Shown here: positions 37,501-47,846 of the stretch, piece by piece | Layout: the number at the start of each line of letters is the position of its first letter | Position numbering within the stretch: the first letter of the stretch is position 1 | Source: Rebecca billardiae RCC1528 | Lineage: Eukaryota > Haptophyta | Reading direction: 5' to 3' | Length of the DNA stretch: 64,000 nucleotides | NCBI GenBank assembly: GCA_965240325.2 | Contig: OZ251224.1 | Coordinates: forward strand, 2,294,001 to 2,358,000 | Notes under the pieces: model-generated | The model's input: the letters and a program-made list of their open reading frames with translations, nothing else | Told to the model about the DNA's origin: nothing | Databases searched by the model: none | Made by a program: the position numbers and the translations under genes

Positions 37501-38355
37501 TCACGAGGGCAGTGTACTTGCAAAGAAGCTTGTCGAGCGCGCGACAACGTCGCGGATGTTCGCCAATGACAGCGCATCGGACAGGTTCCCCCTCGCCGAG
37601 AAGAAGCCGTGCGACACCTGCGTGTACTTGTGATATGCGCAGCGTGGACCGAAGGGCCGCGTCTCTAGAATCGCCTGCAGCGGCGCAATGCTCGGGTCGG
37701 TCTTCGTCGGGAAGAGGGCCACTGGCACACGCGCCGCCTGCGCCATGGCCGGAGTGAGGCGAGCGCCGTGCACCGAGACAGTCGCGGCGATAGCGGTTGG
37801 CTCTGAAGCGAGGAGCATGGCGATTAGGCCGCCCCAGCAGGTGCCGATCGCGCCGATCGAGGGCGAGTGGTAGCGTTCGCGCAGGTATGGCACCAGTCCA
37901 TCAATGACGTCCTTGTGCGCCGCGTCTTCGTCGGCAAACGCCTTCCACCATGTCTGCATCTTGGTGCCGTGATTTTTGGCGGCCTGCCATGGGACACCCT
38001 GGAAATGGTCGGCCATGACGACCACGTATCCTCCGGCGGCGGCGAGGCGATCAACCGAGTGAAAGACATGGCGGTTGGGCGCGCCCGTCCAGCCGAAGAT
38101 GTCGTGGATGAACACGAGTGCGTGCGGAGGCGGTGCGCCCTCAGCAAGCGTGTGCAGCACGAGGTCGTTTACGTACACCTTCAGCGGCGCATTTCGGTGT
38201 GGCGCGGGCACGCTCGTATACGTGCCGAGCGGTGTGTACGGCGTGCAATCGAAACTGGGTGCCCCGTCCTCCTCGCATGCGAGCACAGCCGCGACCACGC
38301 CCAAGAACGCGGCGAGCGTGCTGGACCGCCGAGAGCCCACGCGCGAGCCCGCCAT
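37501..38355 (-). CDS. Secreted dienelactone-hydrolase-family protein
   Basis: 284 aa, ATG at 38355 with A at -3 and G at +4. Residues about 10-28 are a signal peptide (LAAFLGVVAAVLA), so it is probably secreted or vacuolar. The mature part is a dienelactone hydrolase fold: HALVFIHDIFGW, VVVMADHFQGVPW, the cysteine nucleophile elbow IGTCWGG, an acidic site in FPTKTDPSIAP and the terminal His in VSHGFFSARGN. The Cys-Asp-His set is complete. The family hydrolyses lactones or esters; the natural substrate here is unknown. Head-to-head with YbeY, 51 bp apart. Confidence 0.87.
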   Translation of the reverse strand: MAGSRVGSRRSSTLAAFLGVVAAVLACEEDGAPSFDCTPYTPLGTYTSVPAPHRNAPLKVYVNDLVLHTLAEGAPPPHALVFIHDIFGWTGAPNRHVFHSVDRLAAAGGYVVVMADHFQGVPWQAAKNHGTKMQTWWKAFADEDAAHKDVIDGLVPYLRERYHSPSIGAIGTCWGGLIAMLLASEPTAIAATVSVHGARLTPAMAQAARVPVALFPTKTDPSIAPLQAILETRPFGPRCAYHKYTQVSHGFFSARGNLSDALSLANIRDVVARSTSFFASTLPS

Positions 38356-38406
38356 CGTTGCTGTGCACAGTTTCGGCACCGGCCATCCGAGTTCCGACCT
38401 GCATCA
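38356..38406. promoter_or_regulatory. 51-bp divergent intergenic region
   Basis: Only 51 bp separate the two start codons, so transcription start sites must overlap or lie within the opposite gene. No core promoter element is evident. Confidence 0.35.
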
Positions 38407-39285
38407 ATGGCGGTCGTCCTCGCGAGCACGGCCGTCCTCGTGGCCGCCCTGGGCTTTGCTGCTCCAGCGACAATCGCGGTGGTGACCAGGTCCCGTGTTC
38501 CGCGTGGCGCGCCGAGCGTTTGTTGCGCCGCCAGAGACGATGCCCTTGCTGCATCCACACGCGAGCTCGCCGAGCTGAGCGATCTACTGGCGGGCGACGA
38601 CGACGTCAGCGATGCCGAGCTCGAGGCAGCCCTCGCCGCGGCGGTGGCGGCGGCGGAGTCCGTCGAGGCGCTCGATGGCCTCGACGATGACAACACCGAT
38701 GTACTCATCATCGACTCTGCGCCGGAGTACTCCGTCGACCACGAGCGGCTACTCATGCAGAGCCAGGTCGTGCTGCGCGCAGCCGGGTGCGACGGCTGGG
38801 GCGTCAACATCTGGCTGGCAGGGGACGAGGAGGTGCGCGAGCTGAACCGTGAATACCGTGGAAAGGACGCGCCCACGGATGTCCTCTCGTTCCCGCCGGG
38901 CAGCGCCGAGCTCCGCGCCCCATCCGGCACGGCGAGCGCCGAGAGAGGCACTCGGCGCGCGCTCGGTGATCTGGCCATCTCGCTGCCGTACGTCCAGCGG
39001 GCAATCGAGGCTGACGCGGGGCTGAGCGAGGCGCAGCTCGCGGAGGACATCGCGCGGGGCGGCGCGTACGGGCGGCTCCCCGTGCTGCGGGACGTCAGCG
39101 CCCGCCTCCCGCTCCTCGTCGTGCACGGCGTGTGCCACCTGCTCGGGCACGACCACGAGGACGATGCTGAGCATGCCGCGATGCTCGAGGCCGAGGAGAA
39201 GCTCGCGCGCGCGCTCGACGACTGGGCGCGCCGTGAGGGGGGCGGCCGGCCGGCGCACGACGCGCCGCCACGCGCACCCGGCTGA
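38407..39285 (+). CDS. YBEY: Endoribonuclease YbeY (rRNA maturation factor), organelle-targeted
   Basis: 292 aa. The C-terminal two thirds is YbeY: WGVNIWLAGDEEVRELNREYRGKDAPTDVLSFP, then LGDLAISLPYVQRA and the zinc site VVHGVCHLLGHDHEDD (H-x3-H-x5-H type). YbeY is a metal-dependent endonuclease acting in 16S-like rRNA processing. The first ~100 residues are an extension: a hydrophobic start (AVLVAALGFAAPATIAVVTRSRVPRG) and an acidic linker, fitting transit to plastid or mitochondrion. The region before LGHDH carries an insertion of about 20 residues (AEDIARGGAYGRLPVLRDVS). The ATG at 38407 is the first in frame after the divergent start. A conserved bacterial-type gene in a nuclear setting. 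Confidence 0.93.
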   Translation: MAVVLASTAVLVAALGFAAPATIAVVTRSRVPRGAPSVCCAARDDALAASTRELAELSDLLAGDDDVSDAELEAALAAAVAAAESVEALDGLDDDNTDVLIIDSAPEYSVDHERLLMQSQVVLRAAGCDGWGVNIWLAGDEEVRELNREYRGKDAPTDVLSFPPGSAELRAPSGTASAERGTRRALGDLAISLPYVQRAIEADAGLSEAQLAEDIARGGAYGRLPVLRDVSARLPLLVVHGVCHLLGHDHEDDAEHAAMLEAEEKLARALDDWARREGGGRPAHDAPPRAPG

Positions 39286-39774
39286 CGAACGGGGATCGTC
39301 CGTGGATCGCCCGTGGATACGACCGGGTGGATGCGAGCGGCGGCGGCTGAACGCAGTCACGACTGGGCAGACTGGCCTGTCGTGAGTGTCGTCTGAGTGT
39401 CGTCAACGGTCACGGCAGGGGGCTCAGCCGCCAGCTGGCTCACCAGACTGCTTCGTGCGGCGGTGTCTGGAGGCGACACCTCGCAAGCTCGGGCTGGAGG
39501 ACTAGTAGGACTACGGCTTGGTAGCCAGCGTGCTGGGCGCGCCGCCCCCCGTCCAGCTCCTCAGACGGCCCCCTCACCGCCTGGCGGCATCGGCAGCCGA
39601 GCCGCGCAGGCTGTCGCAGGCAAGCCGACGTACTGGCCGGCGCTGGCCCTGAGCCGGCGAAATACGGCATGTCAGACAGTGGCACTGGCAGCAGACGGAG
39701 GGTGCACGACCGTGGGCCCCCAAAGGCAAAGAGCTCTGATGATAGCTTACACGTTGACTCATTGATCTAGTCAC

Positions 39775-39818
<44 letters not shown>

Positions 39819-40390
39819 TGCACATGCATCATTAGATGACTGATGCTGATACCATAGCTTAAATGTCGCCTCGACGACATCGTCATCATCGTCTACTGTC
39901 TGTCATCGAGCCATCGCCATCACGGCATCAGACGTAAGCTAGTGCGCGCCGAACGATCAACGAAGCCCAAAAAATCGCGCGACCCGCAAATCATATATCG
40001 GAAGCCGCTCGGCCGCGGCGGCATCTTGCCATCTGCAGTCGCCGCCGCGTGCCCCAGGCCGAGGCGGTGTTCCATCCCGGCCCCGCTCCCGTAAGGGGAC
40101 AGGGCTGCGGGTGCGTGGCGCACTGCCTGACCTGGTCGGAAAGCGCGGACGCATTCTATGTGTCTGCTGCACTCTGAGCCTGACGCTTGCCCAATGCATG
40201 CCACGTCGTTAAATATATATATATATAGCTATATATATATTGCTTAATATATATAGCTAATGCCCCGAGCAGGGTCCTGAGCCGCCTGCCGCCTGCGGAT
40301 GATGACGGCAGTGGGATGAGACTACGACTGCGTGCTGATGACTCGGACGACGCAGAGGATCGACGACACTTATACTCAGAATTAGCCATG
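39286..40390. repeat. Repeat-bearing intergenic region
   Basis: At 39688-39720 the sequence gcagacggagggtgcacgac then cgtgggcccc is a solitary relative of the right end of elements A-C, without the hairpin. (TA)n arrays lie at 39777-39815 and about 40210-40258. No gene is supported. Confidence 0.6.
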
Positions 40391-42076
40391 TTATGCGTCT
40401 TGATGGTCTTCGGAGCAGGTCGTGCGCCACGTGCGACAGTGCGGCCTGTGCGCCTTCCACGCGAACCGCAGGTGGTCGTGCGAGCAGAAGACAGCCAAGT
40501 GACACCGGTCGCACTTCTTCAGACCACGACCCGTCTGTGCACACACGATGCAGCACATCGATACCACCTCGCGCTCCCCAGCAAACTCGGCGAGAGCTAT
40601 GCTTGGCTCCAGAAAGGTGTCGAGCTCAGACGCACGGCGCAGCAACGCTGCACCCTCCTTCACATCGCGCTGCACTCCTTTGCCCGCCACCAGCAGCCGC
40701 CCAAGCCCGAAGTGGCCCCGGGCGTCTCCAGCGTCCGCTGCCAGCCGGTACCAGTGCGCCGCCTCGGTCATATCCTGCGTCACGCCCTCGCCTTTCTCGC
40801 AGCACCGGCCCAGGGTGAACTGCGCCCCTGCTTGGCCCTGCTCGGCCGCCAGCCGGTACCAGCGCGCCGCCTCGGCCATATCCTGCGGCACGCCCTTGCC
40901 ATTCTCGCAGCACACGCCCAGGGTGTACTGTGCCCATGCGTGGCCCTGCTCGGCCGCCAGCCGGTACCAGCGCTCCGCCTCGGACATATCTTGCGGCACG
41001 CCCTCGCCCTTCGCGCAGCACGCGCCCAGGTTGGACTGCGCAACTGCGTGGCCCTGCTCGGCCGCCAGCCGGTACCAGCGCACCGCCTCGGCCATGTCCT
41101 TCGGCACGCCCTCGCCCTTCTCGCAGCACAAGCCCAGGTTGCACTGCGCCCGTGCATAGCCCTGCTCGGCCGCCAGCCGGTACCAGCGCGCCGCCTCGGC
41201 CGTATCCTGCGGCACGCCCTCGCCCTTCTCGTAGCACAAGCCCAGGTTGGACTGCGCGGCTGCGGAGCCCTGCTCGGCCGCCGGCCGGTACCAGCGCACC
41301 GCCTCTGCCATGTCCTTCGGCACGCCCTCGCCCTTCTCGCAGCACAAGCCCAGGTTGCACTGCGCAACTGCGTGGCCCTGCTCGGCCGCCAGCCGGTACC
41401 AGCGCGCCGCCTCGGCCGTATCCTGCGGCACGCCATCGCCGTTCTTAAAGTACAAGCCCAGGTTGCACTGCGCCCATGCGTGGCCCTGCTCGGCCGCCAG
41501 CCGGTACCAGCGCACCGCCTCGGCCATGTCCTTCGGCACGCCCTCGCCCTTCTCGCAGCACAAGCCCAGTTGGCACTGCGCATCTGAGAAGCCCTGCTCG
41601 GCCGCCAGCCGGTACCAGCGCGCCGCCTCGGCCATATCCTGCGCCACGCCCTCGCCCTTCTTGCAGCACGCGCCCAGGCTGTACTGCGCAACTGCGTGGC
41701 CCTGCTCGGCCGCCAGCCGAAACCAGCGCATCGCCTCAGCTAAGTCCTGCGGCATGCCCTCGCCCCCATGGTAGCACAGGCCCAGTCGGCACTGCGCCTG
41801 CGCAAGGCCCTGCCTGGCGGCCAGCCGGTACCAGTGCACTGCCTTTGCGATATCCTTGGCCAGAGACAGCGCCCCTGCTCGATACATGTCGCCAAGCATG
41901 AGCTGAGCATCCGCCAGCCCGCGCTCGGCGGCAACGTGGTACAGGCTGGCCGCCTCGCGCTCATTCTTGGCGACACCGTCCCCCAGCGCGAGGCGCTCGG
42001 CGAGACGGAGCGAGGCGCGCGCATCGCCCCGCGCAGATGCGCGCCGAAGGAGCTTCACCGCAGCGCTGTTCTCCAT
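40391..42076 (-). CDS. Sel1-repeat protein with C-terminal MYND zinc finger (paralogue 2)
   Basis: 561 aa, intronless, ATG at 42076. Same plan as the gene at 30722-32080: start helix SAAVKLLRRASARGDARAS, then about twelve or thirteen 36-residue Sel1 repeats (EAARWYRLAAEQGHAVAQ-type, ending GEGVPQDM or GEGVPKDM), then the MYND finger CCIVCAQTG ... CDRCHLAVFCSHDHLRFAWKAHRPHC. It has about three more repeats than paralogue 1, so copy number has changed by unequal exchange within 108-bp DNA units. A lone RWYRPAAEQ replaces RLAAEQ in one repeat. Probable protein-interaction scaffold. The terminal tail (SEDHQDA) differs from paralogue 1. Confidence 0.88.
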   Translation of the reverse strand: MENSAAVKLLRRASARGDARASLRLAERLALGDGVAKNEREAASLYHVAAERGLADAQLMLGDMYRAGALSLAKDIAKAVHWYRLAARQGLAQAQCRLGLCYHGGEGMPQDLAEAMRWFRLAAEQGHAVAQYSLGACCKKGEGVAQDMAEAARWYRLAAEQGFSDAQCQLGLCCEKGEGVPKDMAEAVRWYRLAAEQGHAWAQCNLGLYFKNGDGVPQDTAEAARWYRLAAEQGHAVAQCNLGLCCEKGEGVPKDMAEAVRWYRPAAEQGSAAAQSNLGLCYEKGEGVPQDTAEAARWYRLAAEQGYARAQCNLGLCCEKGEGVPKDMAEAVRWYRLAAEQGHAVAQSNLGACCAKGEGVPQDMSEAERWYRLAAEQGHAWAQYTLGVCCENGKGVPQDMAEAARWYRLAAEQGQAGAQFTLGRCCEKGEGVTQDMTEAAHWYRLAADAGDARGHFGLGRLLVAGKGVQRDVKEGAALLRRASELDTFLEPSIALAEFAGEREVVSMCCIVCAQTGRGLKKCDRCHLAVFCSHDHLRFAWKAHRPHCRTWRTTCSEDHQDA

Positions 42077-42513
42077 CACCCTGTGCGCAAAGCGTCGAGG
42101 CCAGGCGATCGAGAGCGGGTTGAGTGGTTGACCGTTGTTCTATGTTCATCCAAGGGCGTTCCCGGGATCCTGCCACACGCTCCCGAAAGCAATGCCCCCC
42201 CTGGGGGGGGCATTGCTACCGGACTGGCGCGGGCCGTAATCAAATGTACCCGCTTGAAATGGAGGAAGCCCATTTCAATAGGAACGCGGTTCGATTTGGC
42301 GTATGACCAGTGCGGGGAACGCCCCTGACTTGTCACTGGCTCCGGACGCACGCCGGCTACTGCACCGGACTTGATTGCGACAATTCGTCATCAGATGGAA
42401 AAGGAAACTCGCGTGAAAATCACGGCGGATTTTCTGAATTCGCTTTTTCGCGCGTGTCGGTTTTGCGGAAAGCCGCTCGAAGCGCTGCTGCCTGCTGCGG
42501 TTACAGCATCAGC
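42077..42513. other. Intergenic, no gene seen
   Basis: 437 bp between two divergent genes. A G/C palindromic stretch (gcaatgccccccctgggggg gggcattgc) at 42189-42218 forms a strong hairpin. Promoters for both genes must lie here. Confidence 0.55.
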
Positions 42514-44351
42514 ATGTCGCAGGCGCCGCCGGCGCACCTGACCGACGCGGTCAATGACGCGAAGAGCAAGCTGATGCGGGCCGACGCCAACGGCGTCAGC
42601 CTGCACGACCACCTCTCTGCGACGCTCGCCAAGATCATCACCGAGGATCCGGACGACGCGCTCGCCATGTTCGAGCAGATCTCGATGAACGTGAAGAGGC
42701 AGAGCGTGCTGCCGCGCAAGGAGTACCTGCAGGTGCGACTCGGCGGAGGCGTGCGGCGGGGCGCGTCGACGCGAGTGGTGCGGGTGGGAGGTTGATCCAA
42801 CTGAGGCGCACGTCCGCCCCCGGCTGTCTCCGCTCGCTCACCTCCATCCCCGCGCGCCACACGCCTCGGTCGCGCAGGCTGTGCCGGAGCCCGCGCCCCC
42901 ATCAGTCGTCGCAAAGCGCGCTCTCCTGCGGGTGCGTGCCCCACCCAGACCTCTCCCGCTCGCGCGCTGCATCGCGCCACCTCGGCCCCTGCCGCGCCAA
43001 CCCGCGCCGTCGCGCACCGACCCCCGCCGCGCCGCGCAGGCCAAGCCCGAGCTGCCGGAGGACGCAGAGTTTCCAAACGTGGTCGAGGAGTTGGGCTTCT
43101 TCGAGCAGGCGGGGCACAGCCTCGTGCGGGACGAGGGGTTCCTGCTGCGCGCGGCGATGGCGAAGCTGACGGCGGAGAAGCAGCTCAAGACCATCCGCTT
43201 CTTCGGCAAGATCCTCGGCACCACCGCCGACTACTACATCCTGGAGGGTGCGTTTGCTGATGAGCCCGAGGAGGAGGAGGGCGCCGCGCCGCCGGACCCG
43301 AAGGCGATCCCGGCCGAGGAGGCGGGGACGGGGACGAACAAGTTCAGGTACTGGGTGTGCTCCGAGCTCGGGGAGGAGTGGACAGAGCTGCCGGCCGCCA
43401 AGCCCGAGGCCATCGTCGCCGCGCGCACCATCAAGAAGTACTTCACCGGTAACCTGGACGCCAAGGTTGTGGCGCACCCGCCCTTCCCGGGCACGGAGCG
43501 GGACTACCTGCGCGCGCAGATCGCGCGCATCCTGCACGCGACGTACGTGGCGCCGGGGGGGATGTTCAGCTTCGACGAGGACACGGACGAGGAGCCGAAG
43601 CCGATCGCGCCCACCGAGGAGTGGGAGGCGCCCGCGCCCGACGAGATGGCCGACCCGGCCGCGTGGGTGCACTACTACTCGACGATCCTCAAAGTGGGCC
43701 GCGTGACCAAGCCGCCCAAGCCGGACGACGAGGAGGAGGGGGAGGAGGTGCGCGGCGGCGCGCGCGCGCGCGGCCGACGCGCGCGGCCGACGCGCGCGCG
43801 TCAGCCGAGCCCCGCCGCCCACGCGCGCGCGCGCGCACTCGGCGCGCAGGACGCGGAGGCGGAGGAGGAGGAGCCGGAAGAGGACCAGCTGCTCAACGAC
43901 CTGAGCGCCGACCCGCCGGTGGTCGACTCGGAGGAGACGCCGGTGCCGGCGTGGACGGTGCGCACGTCGGGCGCGGGCGAGTACATGGTCGCGTACGCCG
44001 TCTCGGCGTCGTGGCCCGGCGCCGTCGCCTTCTGCTCGACCAAGCCGTCGGTCAAGTTTGCAAACGTGTACATCGGGAGCGGGCTGGAGAACACGGGTGC
44101 GCGCGCGCGGCGCGGCAGGGCGGGTGCGCGCGCGCGCGCACGGCGCTCACTCGCGCGCGCGCCCGTGCGCCGCGCCGCGCGCAGGCAAGAGCTTCACGCC
44201 CAAGCCGATGCCGGAGATCTCGAAGGAGCCGGACGAGGTGGCGGAGCAGGAGGACGTGCCGCTCGACGAGGAGAACGCCGAGCTGAAGGCGCTCGAGGAG
44301 AAGCGCATGATCGAGGAGGCGGAGGAGGAGGAGGAGGAGGAGGACGGCTGA
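42514..44351 (+). CDS. RSPH4A: Radial spoke head protein RSP4/6 family, four exons
   Basis: Exons 42514-42732, 43040-43747, 43850-44096 and 44185-44351 give 446 aa; introns begin GTGCG and end CAG, lengths 307, 102 and 88 bp. The product is a radial spoke head component of the 9+2 axoneme, required for normal flagellar beating. Motifs: LHDHLSATLAKIITEDPDDAL (exon 1), FEQAGHSLVRDEGFLL, TIRFFGKILGTTADYYILEG, TNKFRYWVCSELGEEWTELP, GTERDYLRAQIARI (exon 2), SADPPVVDSEETPVPAWT and YAVSASWPGAVAFCST (exon 3), and an acidic Glu-rich tail (exon 4). Length is close to the 450-700 aa usual for the family. The ATG has A at -3. Confidence 0.95.
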
Positions 44352-44819
44352 GCGCCGCGCCTCGCTGGCGGGCTGCGAGATCGCGCCGCGCGGCCCGCGC
44401 GGGCGCGCGGCTGGGCTCGCTGCGCGGAGGAGCTGCAGATCGCGTGCGGCCGTGCCCTGTGGCTGTGGGAGACAGCAGCGCTGAGTGCGCTGACTACAGA
44501 CTAGTGACTGCTGCGAGTTCTGGCTCCGAACAGCCGAGTTCGGACCGCCCGGGGCAGCTGGGTGTCAAGGCACTTGTAGCACTGCTAAGGCCCACTTCGA
44601 TTGCCGCCGGGGGTCACTGACTAGCTGTGGAACACGCCTTAGCAGCAGCTATCAAGATGCTAGCTGCTGAGTCTGACTGACATGGTCCGGCTCGGCAACA
44701 AACGACCTTCCCCTTTTGGCTGTTGGTGAATGTTGAGTTTGTCCGGGAACTTCGGGTCCGGGTGGCATACAATTTTGCCCCGGCGCGCCGCCGCGCGCCC
44801 GTCCCTCTCGGGAAGCACC
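44352..44819. other. Intergenic, no gene seen
   Basis: 468 bp between two plus-strand genes. GC drops from about 44460. An upstream in-frame ATG at 44730 of the next gene is in weaker context. Confidence 0.6.
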
Positions 44820-47800
44820 ATGGTCGGCTACGCGACGACGCGCTTCCCGGAGCCCCCCGAGGAGCTGACGCTCTGTCCGTACTGCTCGGACGTGCTGCGC
44901 GATCCGCGCCAGCGCCCCGAGTGCGAGCACGCCTACTGCTGCGACTGCATCACGCAGTGGATCACGGCGCACCCCGAGGCGGGCTGCCCGACGTGCCGGC
45001 AGCCCATCGCTGCGAATAAGCTCGTGCAAAGCCCCCGGATCCTGCTCGAGCTGATCGGCCGGCAGCGCATCACCTGCGACTTCGCCGGAGACGGCTGCCC
45101 GGCGGTCGTCGCGCTCAACGAGCTCGCGGCGCACATCCGCTCGTGCGAGTACCGGCACACGCGCCGGTGCGCAAGCATCGGCTGCGATGCGCGTGGGCGC
45201 TTCCGGTGCAACGGGCGCTGCAAGATCGCGCGCTACTGCTCGGAGGCGTGCTTCCGCGTGCACTGGAAGGAGGCACACCGGCGCGAGTGCGAGCTGCTCG
45301 CCACCGGCGCGCTCATCGCCGATGCGGCGCAGGCGAGAGCTGCGGCCAGCGTGGGCGCGGAGCTGACCGGCACGGTGGCCGCGCCGGCCGCGGCCGCCTC
45401 CGGCGCGGGCTCGGACGCGGGCTCGGACGCGGGGTCTGAGGCCGGCCTCGATGACGCGGCTGGGGCCAACCGCCCGGCTCTCGTCGCGGAGGTGCAGCGG
45501 TCCCGCCTCATGCTGCTGCTCTGCGCGACGCTCGCCTGCTGCATGGCGCCGGTGCGCGCGCTCGGGGCGCTCATTGGGGCGAGCGTGGCGCACGCGTGCG
45601 ACACTGCTCGGCGGTGGCTGCTGGAGGTGCGCGCGGCAGCAGTGTGCTGGGCGGCAGCGATGGCGGCGGCGCTTCGCCGCCAGCGCATCGCCGCCGCGCG
45701 CCGGCTCGTGCCACTACGAGGCGCAGTGCGCGACGCGTGCGCGTGGGCCGGTGCGCTGCTCGCGCCTCGCGGCGGCGCGCGTGGCGGCGCACGCGGCGGT
45801 GGCCGCGGGGCGCGGGGCCGCGGTGGCGTGAACCGGCGCGAAGACCGCACGCTGGCGGTCGTGTGCGGGCCCATAGCGGTGGTCGTGCTCGCGGTGATCG
45901 TGCTGACCCTCCTCTCGTCAGGCGAGCTCGACGGCGGCGGTGACGGCGGCGATTACGGCGGCCGCCGCGACGGCGGCTGCGGCGGCGTCCGCGGCCGCGG
46001 CCGCGGCGACACCGGCGCTCGGCCAATTCGTGCCGTCGTGGACAGCTTGCGTCAAATTGACGAGGGGGATAGGTCCGAGATGGACGCGGCCGCCGAGCGC
46101 GTCGTCAGCCTGTTCGGCTACATCCGCGACAACGACGACGGCGCTGATCACGACGACGAGGTGCCCGACGGCATCGACCAGGACGTGCTCGCTCTCTCCG
46201 GAAGCTTCAGCTTGGGGTTGGCGCGCACGCTGGTCGAGTGGCAACGGGCTGGCTTCAGCCCGTTCCGGCTCGGCCTCGAGTTCGAGGTGGCGATGAGCGA
46301 CCCGGACGTGCGCACGGACCTGGGCCAAGAAGCAGCCACCGTGTCCGAGCTCCTGTACGGCGCGGCGAAGCAGCTCGGCGACCCGCACGCGCGGCTCGCG
46401 CTCGGCGAGCCGGCTGACGTGGAGGCGGCGCGCAAGCTGTGGGCTGTGGTCCACGGCAAGGACGTGCCCGCGGAGAGCCTGCGCGGACTCGATCTGGACG
46501 AGACGTTCGAGCGCTTCGCGCGGCTGCGCACGGCCGCCGAGAAGCGCGGCGTGCGGATAGACGCGCTCGCGGACCCTTATGAGACGAGCGGGTACAGGCT
46601 GTCAGTTGGCCCGCTGCAGCCCGACGGCGGCGGCGCGCGTGCCGCCAAGCTGCGCGGCCGGATGAGCGAGGGGGAGATGCTCAGCCTCGTCTGGTACATG
46701 GCCTCGGTCTTGCTCAAGGACACGGCGTGCACGCGCGTGCTCGGCGTGCACCTCGCGCGCTACCTCGTCGGGCAGCGCTTCCTTGTCAAGGCGGCGAGCA
46801 GCTTCAACCCGTTCCCGCTGTGCGGCGGGCCGCTCATGCACGTGCCGAGGAAGGAGTGCCCGCCCGCGCACATCGGCGCGGCCGCGGTCAGGCTGCTGCT
46901 GGAGGAGACCTTGCGGTTGGACGACTCGCGCTCGGACCGCGCGCGCTGGGACCTCTCGCTGCTGCTCGCCGGCTGCCCGGAGCTGCACAAGAAGGCGGAC
47001 ACCGAGCTCGACAGGGACCTCCCGACATGGATGCATCTCAGCTTGCTGGGCGATCTGATCGACGTGGACAAGAGCGGCGCCGAGAAGATGCCCCGCTGGC
47101 GCACGAGCTACTACCCGCGCGCCCTCGAGCGGGTGACTGTGCTGCTGCTCGCGCGGCAAACCGGCGCGATCGAAACGATTCACAACCCGCTCGGCGACGA
47201 GCTGATCACCTTCGACGTGACGCACTACCACGACTACGACTATCACGAGAAGCAGCCCGCCTGGACCACCTCCGGTGCGCCCAGCCGCCTCCGCTATGCG
47301 TTCATGCGGCACACCGTGCGGGGCTTCGAGATGGGGCTGCCGAAGGACGGGCTGGTGCCGAGCTGGCTGCGCAAGACGTGGGCGTTGGAGAACTTCATGC
47401 ACATGTGGAAGCGCGTCGACACGGTGGCCGCCGAGAACGCGAAGGGCATCTCCGAGCTCAAGCGGTTCATCACCATCTGGGCGCACGCCGCCAAGGTGAA
47501 GGACGCGGACGCGGAGGTGCTCGTTCTCTCGGGCGCCACGTTTAAGCTGAAGGACAGCCGGAAAGGCCGCCAGCTGTCGCCCGCGACCACATACAGGTCG
47601 ATCGCGCGAGTTTTCGAGGCTCTGCTGCCTCAGACGTGGAGGGTGGTCCTGGGCGCGGAGGACTGCGAGGTGCGCGAATTCGACACCCTGACGGACGACG
47701 ACTTCTTCCAAGATGACGAATACAAGTCTCTGGTGGACCCGCAGACTATGGCTGCCATCGAGCGTGTCGCAAAGTCGCTGCAGCAGCCGCTGGAACCTGG

Positions 47801-47846
47801 AGTCCTTGACGGCCTCATCGACATCAGCACCGATGACGACGACTGA
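44820..47846 (+). CDS. RING / TRAF-type / MYND zinc-finger membrane protein
   Basis: 1008 aa, intronless; the ATG at 44820 is in ideal context (caccatgg). Three zinc modules open the protein: a C3HC4 RING (LCPYCSDVL ... CEHAYCCDCITQW ... CPTCRQ, about 18-63), a TRAF-type finger remnant (ITCDFAGDGCPAVVALNELAAHIRSCEYR, about 82-112) and a MYND-like finger (CASIGCDARGRFRC ... CKIARYCSEACFRVHWKEAHRREC, about 117-158). Hydrophobic helices near 222-260 and a clear transmembrane helix near 343-366 (AVVCGPIAVVVLAVIVLTLL) follow. The roughly 600-residue C-terminal half matches no family I know; it has natural composition and ends in an acidic tail (DISTDDDD). By RING chemistry it is probably an E3 ubiquitin ligase anchored in a membrane; the C-terminal half may recruit substrate. 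Confidence 0.85.
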   Translation: MVGYATTRFPEPPEELTLCPYCSDVLRDPRQRPECEHAYCCDCITQWITAHPEAGCPTCRQPIAANKLVQSPRILLELIGRQRITCDFAGDGCPAVVALNELAAHIRSCEYRHTRRCASIGCDARGRFRCNGRCKIARYCSEACFRVHWKEAHRRECELLATGALIADAAQARAAASVGAELTGTVAAPAAAASGAGSDAGSDAGSEAGLDDAAGANRPALVAEVQRSRLMLLLCATLACCMAPVRALGALIGASVAHACDTARRWLLEVRAAAVCWAAAMAAALRRQRIAAARRLVPLRGAVRDACAWAGALLAPRGGARGGARGGGRGARGRGGVNRREDRTLAVVCGPIAVVVLAVIVLTLLSSGELDGGGDGGDYGGRRDGGCGGVRGRGRGDTGARPIRAVVDSLRQIDEGDRSEMDAAAERVVSLFGYIRDNDDGADHDDEVPDGIDQDVLALSGSFSLGLARTLVEWQRAGFSPFRLGLEFEVAMSDPDVRTDLGQEAATVSELLYGAAKQLGDPHARLALGEPADVEAARKLWAVVHGKDVPAESLRGLDLDETFERFARLRTAAEKRGVRIDALADPYETSGYRLSVGPLQPDGGGARAAKLRGRMSEGEMLSLVWYMASVLLKDTACTRVLGVHLARYLVGQRFLVKAASSFNPFPLCGGPLMHVPRKECPPAHIGAAAVRLLLEETLRLDDSRSDRARWDLSLLLAGCPELHKKADTELDRDLPTWMHLSLLGDLIDVDKSGAEKMPRWRTSYYPRALERVTVLLLARQTGAIETIHNPLGDELITFDVTHYHDYDYHEKQPAWTTSGAPSRLRYAFMRHTVRGFEMGLPKDGLVPSWLRKTWALENFMHMWKRVDTVAAENAKGISELKRFITIWAHAAKVKDADAEVLVLSGATFKLKDSRKGRQLSPATTYRSIARVFEALLPQTWRVVLGAEDCEVREFDTLTDDDFFQDDEYKSLVDPQTMAAIERVAKSLQQPLEPGVLDGLIDISTDDDD

